Assembly (NCBI RefSeq): GCF_900142185.1
Contig: NZ_FQZZ01000001.1
Span: 248,001-312,000, forward strand
Length of the DNA stretch: 64,000 bases
Direction of reading: 5' to 3'
Origin: Lutimaribacter pacificus
Lineage (GTDB): Bacteria; Pseudomonadota; Alphaproteobacteria; Rhodobacterales; Rhodobacteraceae
Position 1 is the stretch's first letter. Each line of letters starts with the position of its first letter. The translations under genes and the position numbers were made by a program. Below the pieces are notes generated by a model. It ran no database searches. It was not told where the DNA came from and worked only from the letters and a program-made list of their open reading frames with translations. Shown here one piece after another: positions 1-6,561 of the stretch.

Positions 1-1
1 G

Positions 2-187
2 TCGATGTTCGGCGCCAAGCTGCACCTGTTGCTGGGCAAGCTGGCGAACGGGCGCAACGACAGCGCGATCGTCCGGCTGACCACGCGGATGGGCGCGGGC
101 GAGCCGGTCGCGGCGGCCGAGGCGCGGCTGCAGGACAGTATGCAGGACGTTCTGGTCAAGCTGCCGCGCTTTGTTCCCGGGATCTGA
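2..187 (+). CDS. C-terminal fragment, possibly EpsI/exosortase-type protein
   Basis: The reading frame is open from the left window edge and stops at 185-187, so only the last 62 residues are seen. The fragment has a Gly-Arg-Asn-Asp turn followed by AIVRLTT, then a helix and the ending LPRFVPGI. This pattern recalls the C-terminal EpsI (DUF3485) domain that is free-standing or fused to exosortases, but that is a weak inference from a short piece. It ends 21 bases before a sulfotransferase gene on the same strand, which fits a polysaccharide locus. The start and the upstream domains lie outside the window. Confidence 0.5.
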   Translation, partial: SMFGAKLHLLLGKLANGRNDSAIVRLTTRMGAGEPVAAAEARLQDSMQDVLVKLPRFVPGI

Positions 188-208
188 CCAGGGGGCCGGG
201 GCAGGGCG

Positions 209-1156
209 ATGAAGGATACGCAAACGACGGCCCCGGTATTCGTCTTCGGCGCGCTGCGATCCGGGACGACAGTGTTCCGGCTGATGCTGGACGCGCATCC
301 GCACCTCAACAACCCGGGCGAGGTGGATTACCTGTTCGACACGCTGCACCGCGATCCCGGGGCGCCGGGGGGCTGGCGGTATGATCTGGACGCTCTGCGC
401 GAAAGGCGTGGCTTCCTCTCCTCGGGGTTGCACCTGCCCGAGGGGAAGGACGGCCTTGATCTGCTGGCCGATTTCCTGGGCCAGTTCCGGGCGCGCAAGC
501 CGGGGTTGCTGACGCTGAACATCCACCGCAACCTTGGCAGGGCGCTGGCGGCCGTGCCCGGCGCGCGCGTCATCCACATGCTGCGCGATCCCCGCGATGT
601 GGCGCGGTCCTGCATCGGAATGGGATGGGCCGGTACGCTTTACCACGGTATAACGCCCTGGATCGAGACCGAGACCGACTGGGATCGGGCGGCGCCCGCG
701 ATCCCGGCGCCGGCCAGGGCCGAACTGACCTACGAGGCCCTGATCCGCGATACCGGGGCCGAGTTGCACCGGATTTGCGATTTCCTTGCCGTGCCTTTCG
801 AGCCGGATATGCTGCGTTACCACGAGGATACAACCTATGCCGCGCCGGACCTGTCGCTGATCGAGCAATGGCGCAGGAAATCGACCGCCAAAGAGATTTC
901 CCAGGTCGAGGCCCGGGTGGGCGGGATGATGACGGCGCGCGGCTATGCCATGGCCGGCCCCGCCATGCCGCCCGGCCGGTGGGAGCTTTTGCGCCTGTCG
1001 GCGGTGAACCGTTTTCGAAGGTGGAAAATGGCGGTTGGGCGCTATGGGCTCGGCCTGTTCCTGAAAGAGACGCTGACACGACGTCTGGGCTTGCGGTCGC
1101 TGCACAGGCGTTTTGCGGCGCAGAAACGGGCCCTCGATACTGAATACCTGAAATAG
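209..1156 (+). CDS. sulfotransferase family protein
   Basis: This 315-residue protein is predicted to transfer sulfate from PAPS to a sugar or other acceptor. The 5'-phosphosulfate-binding loop is GALRSGTTVFRLML at about residues 14-27, near the N-terminus as usual for the family. The 3'-phosphate-binding segment is VIHMLRDPRDVARS at about residues 121-134. There is no signal peptide, so it is probably cytoplasmic. It follows the partial gene at the window edge and is separated from the giant convergent gene by a strong hairpin. The acceptor is unknown; nearby glycosyltransferases make an exopolysaccharide plausible. Confidence 0.82.
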   Translation: MKDTQTTAPVFVFGALRSGTTVFRLMLDAHPHLNNPGEVDYLFDTLHRDPGAPGGWRYDLDALRERRGFLSSGLHLPEGKDGLDLLADFLGQFRARKPGLLTLNIHRNLGRALAAVPGARVIHMLRDPRDVARSCIGMGWAGTLYHGITPWIETETDWDRAAPAIPAPARAELTYEALIRDTGAELHRICDFLAVPFEPDMLRYHEDTTYAAPDLSLIEQWRRKSTAKEISQVEARVGGMMTARGYAMAGPAMPPGRWELLRLSAVNRFRRWKMAVGRYGLGLFLKETLTRRLGLRSLHRRFAAQKRALDTEYLK

Positions 1157-1189
1157 AAGCAGCCCGCAGGGCGATCCTGCGGGCTGCTT
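1157..1189. terminator. strong bidirectional hairpin terminator
   Basis: A 14-bp perfect stem, 1157-1170 paired with 1176-1189, surrounds a 5-base loop. One side ends in CTTTGGG, the other begins in GAAGC. It sits between two convergent genes (stops at 1156 and 1214), where it can end transcription from both sides. Confidence 0.8.
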
Positions 1190-1213
1190 TGGGTTCCCCG
1201 AAGACGATGCCTG

Positions 1214-4200
1214 TCAGGCGTCGAATATGTCGATGAACACGGTGCCCTTGGACAGAACGCCATCCCCGTCCGACACCCAGTAGTCAAAGCTTTCGACCCC
1301 CACCTTGTTCTCGTGCGGCGAGAACAGCAGCGTGCCGTCGTCCTGCAGGCTCAGATCGCCGTGGAACGGGTTCGTGAAACCATCGATCTGCAACATGCCC
1401 CCCTCGGGGTCCATATCGTTGGCCAGCACGTCGATCACGATCGGTGCCTCCATCGGGGTGCTGACGAAGTCGTCCTGCGTCACTGGTGCAAGGCTGTCGA
1501 GATTGATCAGGCCGTTGTTGACGATGCCGCGTTTGGTCAGTTCCGACTCGGGAAAATCGAGCGTGACCACATGCACCATCTTCAGCAACTCACCCGTTGC
1601 GCGATCGGCGATGAAGTCATTGACAAGCATGACCCTCTCGCCATCCCCGGTTTCGAAATAACCATCCCGTTCAAGCATCGGAAGGATGTTCTTCCTGAAG
1701 TCCAGAACGTGGGTGTCGTCGGCGAATTGACGGTCATGTTCGCCGATCGAGTCGATCTTGATGCCATTGAGATACAGGTTTTCCCACATGCCGATCGTGG
1801 TGTCGCTGTCGATCACGAACTCAAGGCGGCCCTCAACGAGGTCTTCCGAGGTCATGATCATGTGTTTCTCCGGGTCGAACCCTTCGAAATCGGTCTCGTT
1901 GCCGATCAGTTCGGCGTCGATCACCACATGGCTGACATCGTCCGTGTCCCAGTGGGAACGCTCGCGCTGATCAAAGTCGATGGCCGTGTCGAAACCTTCG
2001 ATCCTTATTCCGTTCACGACGAGATCGAAACTCATCTGGCTGAAGTCGAAGCCGATCTTGGCATTCGCAATCGTGTCCGTGTTCGTCGTGCCCAAAAGGT
2101 CGAAATCCTTGAAGGTGTAATGACCGGTATAGGTCATCTCGACACCGTTCGAGGTTTCCCAGTTGGTGAACCCGTCCATCACCGTGCGAACATCATGACC
2201 TTGCCACCCCGTCGCCTTGACCACGATCAGGCCAACCTGCGTGCCAAAGGCCTCGTTGTCGTGGAAGCCCTGGATCGGTGTCTGGGACGTGCCGCGTGCC
2301 GTGTCGCGGCCGTAATAGGCATCCGGGTGGTCGAGCTGATCGGTTTCCGGCACCAAATCGGCGGCACGCGTCATCCAGACATAGCCATGCGTCGTGTTCG
2401 CCGCGACGTTGTGGCCGCTCTCAACCGCACGCCCGGCAAAGAAGAACCCGTCGCCCGTGCGGCCGACATCGTCCCGCTCGACGCCATCGCTTGCCTTGGT
2501 CTTGGCATGGCCATACCCGATCCCCTCGGATTTGATCGCCATGTTCTCCCACCAGAGGCCGGTTTCGTTGCCGGATTCGGCCACGAATGCCGCACCGAAC
2601 ACGTCAAAGGCGATGTTCTGCACGAACTCGGCGTGGCTGTCGTGGTGCACATATCCCCAGCCGGGCGATCCGCTGACCGTGTTCCCGAAGGAAATCGCGG
2701 GATTGTCCTGGTCCTCGGTGCCCGTTTTGTGCAGGTGGAAGGAATAGCGGCCCTGGATATTGGTGTCGGCCTCGATGGTCGACAGGTCCAGCGTTTCGAC
2801 AAGGAAGGCAGGTTCGGACTTGTCGGTGCGGCCCAGATCGTCGAAGGCGGCATAGCGCACGTCGACATTGTCGCTGTGCATGAACATCACGTGACCGCGG
2901 TGGTGGATTTCGGTCGCATCGCCATCCTCGCTCGAGAAGGTGATGTTGCGCGTCATGTTTGCCACATAGCCCGACAGATCCTCGCGCGGGGCGTCGTGGT
3001 CGTATTGCAGCGGGCGGTCGACGGTGATCGTGTCGCCGTCGATACTCACGATCACCAGTTCCTCGTCCTGGCTTTCGATATGTTCCTTCGCGCGCTCTTC
3101 GCTGTTCCAGGTCCAGCCGGTCTTGTGCGTGCCGGTCACCACGATGGTGTCGCCGACCGACCAGTTGTCCGGGATCTCGGCCAGCCGGATCTCGGTATCG
3201 CCGGCCATCGGGGCGTCTGCGAACTTGGTATAGGCGGTCTTTTCCGCGCCGTGGATTTCTGCCTCGCCGTGGGAAATCACGCCGCGTGACAGCAGGGTCG
3301 GGTCCCAGTCGACGTCGATATCCCCGTTATTGGCGATCACGATCTCGACATTCACGTGGTCCTGGACGGGGTTGTCTTCGGTCCCGATTTCCAGCCGCCC
3401 CGAGGTCGAGATGACCATCGTGTCCACAAGCAGCTTGCTGTCGGTATCGGTGGCAAAGGACAGCTCTCCGTCCACGCGGACGGTGAACAGGGATTCGTCG
3501 CTTTCGCCGGCATAATTGACCGAAACGCCCTTGGGGATCAGAACCTTTGCGCCCTCGTCGGGGATGCGGCCCTGATACCATGTGTCCGGGTCGAACCAGT
3601 CGCCGTCGCGCACCGCGACATGGGTCGCCTCCGAGCGCGGCACCAGGTCGAGAAGCTGGCCATGCTCGGTCGCCTTGGTCGGGTTGTCCATGTGGGCCAT
3701 GTGGCCACCGGTGTCGGGTTCGGCCATCACGGCCGCGACAAAGGCGTCCTCTTCATCGGGCGTCGTGGGCTGTGCAGGACCCGCGTCATCGTGATCGCCA
3801 TGGTCCATGTCGCCGTGATCGCCGCCCATGTCCGTGTCGTCGTGATCGCCGTGATCCATATCACCGCCATCGCCCATGTCGGTGTCGCCATGGTCCATAT
3901 CGCCCTGACCATCGCCCATGTCGGTATCGCCGTGGTCGCCATGGTCATCGCCCATGTCCATGCCGCCGTCATCGCCACCCATGTCCATGCCGCTGTCGAC
4001 CGTGTCGTCCCCTTCCGAGCCGACCATCGAATCCTCGCCGGCGGGCGCTTCGTGGGCAAAGCTGTCGCCGCCGATGACCTGACGCTCACCGCCGGAATCC
4101 GGGCCGTCCCATTCCAGCGTCAGAACCTGCTCGCGGAGATTGTCGAAATAGCGGATTTCGATCTCATGCGCGCCGGACTCCAGATCCAGCGTGATCGTCT

Positions 4201-5395
4201 GCAGCGTCGCGCTATGCGCGCCGTCATTGTCGATAACGAGTTGACCGTCGAGATACAGCGCCGAGCCATCGTCCGATGTCAGGTAGAAGGTGTAGCTGCC
4301 CGCGTTCGAGACATTCAGGAAACCCTGGTATTGCGCGGCGAACTTGTCGATCGCGCCGTCCTCCCAGAACGGATCCTGCGACTTGCCGTAATCCAGCGCG
4401 CCCACCACCGAGGTAGCGTCGGGCGTGGCGTCGAAATCGATATCGGCCAGCGACCGCGTGCGCGCGTCCAGCGCGAAAAAGGTGGCGCGCAGGCCGCTTT
4501 CGAAATCGCCGTCCATGTCGCCATGATCGCTGTGGTCGTCGCCCGTGTCCGTGCCGTCATCGCTGCCCATGTCGCCATGGTCGCCATGCTCGTCGCCCAT
4601 ATCCATGCCGCCGTCGATCGTGTCGTCCCCTTCCGAGCCGACCAGCGTATCGTCGCCGGCGGGCGCATCGAGGGTAAAGCTGTCGCCGCCGATGACCTGA
4701 CGCTCACCGCCGGAATCAGGGCCTTCCCATTCCAGCGTCAGAACCTGCTCGCGGAAATTGTCGAAATAGCGGATTTCGATCTCATGCGCACCCGCGTCCA
4801 GGTTGAGCGTGACGGTTTGCAGCGTCGCGCTATGCGCGCCGTCATTGTCGATGATCATCTCGCCATCGAGATACAGCGCCGAGCCATCGTCCGATGTCAG
4901 GTAGAAGGTGTAGGAACCCGCCGTTTCGACATTCAGGAAGCCCTGGTACTGTGCCGCGAACTTGTTGATGGCACCCTTTTCCCAGAACGCCTCGTTCGTC
5001 ATGCCGTAATCCAGCGCACCCACCACCATCGTGGCATCGGGCGTCGCGTCGAAATCGATATCGGCCAGCGACCGCGTGCGCGACTCCAGCGCGAAAAAGC
5101 TGGCGCGCAGGCCGTTGTCATCGCCGGAGGCGACGATATGGTCACCGCTGCCGTCGTCCATGGGGTCCGTTTGGTCCGTGCCTGTGCCCTGGTCCTCGGC
5201 CTCGTCTTCCGGGGCCACCATCGCAGGCTCGTCGCTGTTCGTGTCGTCGGGCAGGACCAGGTCGTCCCGCAAGGCTTGCAGATAGGCGTTGAACCTGTCG
5301 CCAAATGTATGGCCGTGGCTCTCGCGTTCGTCATCCTGGAACAGGTCGTCCAGGGTGAACATCTGCATCAGCTTCTTGCCTGCCAAGCTTTTCAT
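1214..5395 (-). CDS. giant PA14/G8-domain acidic protein with Asp-His-Gly-Met repeats
   Basis: From the start at 5395 this is a 1393-residue, very acidic protein. The order is: N-terminal segment (1-90); PA14 domain 1 (about 94-240); DHGDMG-type linker (265-297); PA14 domain 2 (about 300-446), almost identical to the first; a longer Asp/His/Gly/Met-rich tract (466-538); a G8 domain (about 590-720, with DGDWFDPDTWYQGRIP); a long beta-helix-like body resembling CEMIP-type proteins; and a cadherin/Ig-like end (VIDVLANDMDPEGG). The first Met of the open frame is at 5473, but 5395 is preferred because GAGGAGCAGAAGGA lies directly before it. No Sec or Tat signal is visible. The acidic-aromatic ending VFIDIFDA would suit type I secretion. 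A surface polysaccharide- or hyaluronan-like binding or cleaving role is inference. Confidence 0.8.
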   Translation of the reverse strand: MKSLAGKKLMQMFTLDDLFQDDERESHGHTFGDRFNAYLQALRDDLVLPDDTNSDEPAMVAPEDEAEDQGTGTDQTDPMDDGSGDHIVASGDDNGLRASFFALESRTRSLADIDFDATPDATMVVGALDYGMTNEAFWEKGAINKFAAQYQGFLNVETAGSYTFYLTSDDGSALYLDGEMIIDNDGAHSATLQTVTLNLDAGAHEIEIRYFDNFREQVLTLEWEGPDSGGERQVIGGDSFTLDAPAGDDTLVGSEGDDTIDGGMDMGDEHGDHGDMGSDDGTDTGDDHSDHGDMDGDFESGLRATFFALDARTRSLADIDFDATPDATSVVGALDYGKSQDPFWEDGAIDKFAAQYQGFLNVSNAGSYTFYLTSDDGSALYLDGQLVIDNDGAHSATLQTITLDLESGAHEIEIRYFDNLREQVLTLEWDGPDSGGERQVIGGDSFAHEAPAGEDSMVGSEGDDTVDSGMDMGGDDGGMDMGDDHGDHGDTDMGDGQGDMDHGDTDMGDGGDMDHGDHDDTDMGGDHGDMDHGDHDDAGPAQPTTPDEEDAFVAAVMAEPDTGGHMAHMDNPTKATEHGQLLDLVPRSEATHVAVRDGDWFDPDTWYQGRIPDEGAKVLIPKGVSVNYAGESDESLFTVRVDGELSFATDTDSKLLVDTMVISTSGRLEIGTEDNPVQDHVNVEIVIANNGDIDVDWDPTLLSRGVISHGEAEIHGAEKTAYTKFADAPMAGDTEIRLAEIPDNWSVGDTIVVTGTHKTGWTWNSEERAKEHIESQDEELVIVSIDGDTITVDRPLQYDHDAPREDLSGYVANMTRNITFSSEDGDATEIHHRGHVMFMHSDNVDVRYAAFDDLGRTDKSEPAFLVETLDLSTIEADTNIQGRYSFHLHKTGTEDQDNPAISFGNTVSGSPGWGYVHHDSHAEFVQNIAFDVFGAAFVAESGNETGLWWENMAIKSEGIGYGHAKTKASDGVERDDVGRTGDGFFFAGRAVESGHNVAANTTHGYVWMTRAADLVPETDQLDHPDAYYGRDTARGTSQTPIQGFHDNEAFGTQVGLIVVKATGWQGHDVRTVMDGFTNWETSNGVEMTYTGHYTFKDFDLLGTTNTDTIANAKIGFDFSQMSFDLVVNGIRIEGFDTAIDFDQRERSHWDTDDVSHVVIDAELIGNETDFEGFDPEKHMIMTSEDLVEGRLEFVIDSDTTIGMWENLYLNGIKIDSIGEHDRQFADDTHVLDFRKNILPMLERDGYFETGDGERVMLVNDFIADRATGELLKMVHVVTLDFPESELTKRGIVNNGLINLDSLAPVTQDDFVSTPMEAPIVIDVLANDMDPEGGMLQIDGFTNPFHGDLSLQDDGTLLFSPHENKVGVESFDYWVSDGDGVLSKGTVFIDIFDA
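3782..4000 (-). repeat. degenerate tandem repeat coding Asp-His-Gly-Asp-Met tract
   Basis: Short repeats such as GATCACGGCGACATGG and variants encode units like DHGDMDHGD and TDMGDG in residues 466-538 of the giant protein. A shorter tract of the same kind (residues about 265-297, near 4505-4603) separates the two PA14 domains. The mix of Asp, His and Met could bind Ca2+ or a transition metal, but nothing proves it. Confidence 0.75.
4040..5110 (-). repeat. duplicated PA14-coding segment
   Basis: Two DNA segments of about 455 bp (roughly 5110-4658 and 4495-4040), offset by about 615 bp, encode nearly identical PA14 domains. Long stretches are identical at nucleotide level, for example around the GSALYLDG coding part. 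The differences cluster in the loops (GMTNEAFWEKGAI versus GKSQDPFWEDGAI). This is an intragenic duplication kept homogeneous or recent. Confidence 0.85.
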
Positions 5396-5454
5396 TCCTT
5401 CTGCTCCTCGAAACCGGGTCGCGTCATTTCGTGCCATGGGTGACTGAGCTTTTG

Positions 5455-5483
5455 GGCCAATTTGCGGCGGCAATTGGCCAATT
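5455..5483. promoter_or_regulatory. candidate operator: GGCCAATT inverted repeat with AATTGGCCAATT palindrome
   Basis: GGCCAATT (5455-5462) and AATTGGCC (5472-5479) form an inverted repeat with a 9-base spacer. The right arm is itself a perfect 12-bp palindrome AATTGGCCAATT (5472-5483). It lies 60-88 bp upstream of the giant gene's chosen start, in a region of lower GC, so it may be an operator. No regulator is assigned. The rest of 5396-5857 shows no gene. Confidence 0.4.
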
Positions 5484-5857
5484 ACAGGGGTGTCCCCAAA
5501 ACCACGCGACGTCTTATCCGGTCGGATTCATTGCCTTTTTTCATTCCCAGCCCGATACGCGACAGACCCTCCTCCCGGATATCGGTATGCGACACGGCAA
5601 TCGGGCACGCCAAAGCGCGCGCACCCGAAATACATGCACAACCAAGAAATTGAGCGGAAACCCGTCGAAACACACTGCCATCAACGCCACGGCTTAATTG
5701 CCGCGATCTTCTGTGATTCCGGGGTAGCCAAACCAGCGGTGGTCGGCAATCGCCTCATCGGAAATCCCGTGAAACAAGCACGATTTCGCCCATGACGCAG
5801 GGGCAAAGACCGAACCACGCGCCCGGCGATGAAGACCGGAGACCGGTCAGGCGCGGG

Positions 5858-6148
5858 TCACAGGTTGAAATGGAAATCGTCCATATCCAGAAATTCCGAC
5901 AGCGGTGCCGCCGGCGCTTTGGGGGGCTCGGGCGCGCGGTAGGTGCGCGGCGCGGTCCGGCGCGGTGCAGCGGCGGGCTGCGTCAGGCGCAGGGGGGCAG
6001 GGGCCTCGTCCGCGCGCGCGGCAAAGGCCGGTACGTCCGCGGGGTCGTGCCCGGCGGGCTCGGCGCCCGATTGCAGCAGGTAGAATATGCCCTGGCGCGT
6101 GCCGACCAGATCCTCGGGGATCGGCGCGTCCGAAACGGTCTCTGTCAT
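5858..6148 (-). CDS. small acidic Pro/Ala-rich hypothetical protein
   Basis: This 96-residue protein is not recognised. The start at 6148 is chosen over the upstream in-frame Met because GGAGAG lies about 7 bases before the ATG. The N-terminal 40 residues look folded (IPEDLVGTRQGIFYLLQSGAEPAG). The middle is Ala/Pro/Arg-rich and probably disordered. The ending LSEFLDMDDFHFNL is acidic and aromatic, like a short docking peptide. There is no signal peptide or membrane span. It is divergent from the AMP-ligase fusion gene and lies inside the polysaccharide region. Confidence 0.6.
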   Translation of the reverse strand: MTETVSDAPIPEDLVGTRQGIFYLLQSGAEPAGHDPADVPAFAARADEAPAPLRLTQPAAAPRRTAPRTYRAPEPPKAPAAPLSEFLDMDDFHFNL

Positions 6149-6561
6149 ATGCAACTCTCCGCGGCGGTTTCCACGAGGCGCAGGGCCTGACGTCAGAATC
6201 CAGACAAACTTGTCGAAATAACGGCAGGGCGCCGATAAACCGGCAAACGGTCCAAGCATAAGAGTCGGGTCATGTGACTGCTCCCTCGATACCGGCCATG
6301 GCCGGGTTTGCCTGTTTGCGGCGCGCGTCGGCGGTTGCTCCACCCGTTGCTGCGGCGCTCTGACGTTTCGTCATTATCTGCCTCACTGCCATTGTGCCCG
6401 TTTCGCGCCGCTTCGCAAAGCCCTAAATCGGCCGGTCCGGCGGGCAAAAGCCTTGATTACCGGAAACAAAACCTGCCACTCTCTGCGGGCATTACGGATG
6501 ACTGGAAAAGGCGATTGCCGATCATGTATTTCAAAGGCTGTGGTGATCCCGCGGGTTCGGG
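6149..6561. other. divergent intergenic region, no gene seen
   Basis: About 410 bp separate the small minus-strand gene from the AMP-ligase fusion. No supported open frame, repeat or RNA was found. It presumably carries both promoters. An in-frame TGA at 6544-6546 shows that the downstream protein cannot be extended upstream. Confidence 0.5.

Noticed and set aside
3782-4000. CRISPR or satellite array.
   Set aside because: The repeats are in frame, degenerate at codon level and lie within one coding sequence.
1313-5443. Very long plus-strand open frames opposite the giant protein (1313-3289 and 3356-5443).
   Set aside because: They are antisense to a protein with clear domains, have no recognisable motif and arise from GC-rich codon bias.
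6149-6561. Missing N-terminal part of the adenylation domain hidden upstream by a frameshift.
   Set aside because: No frame in this stretch resembles an adenylation domain, and there is an in-frame TGA at 6544-6546.
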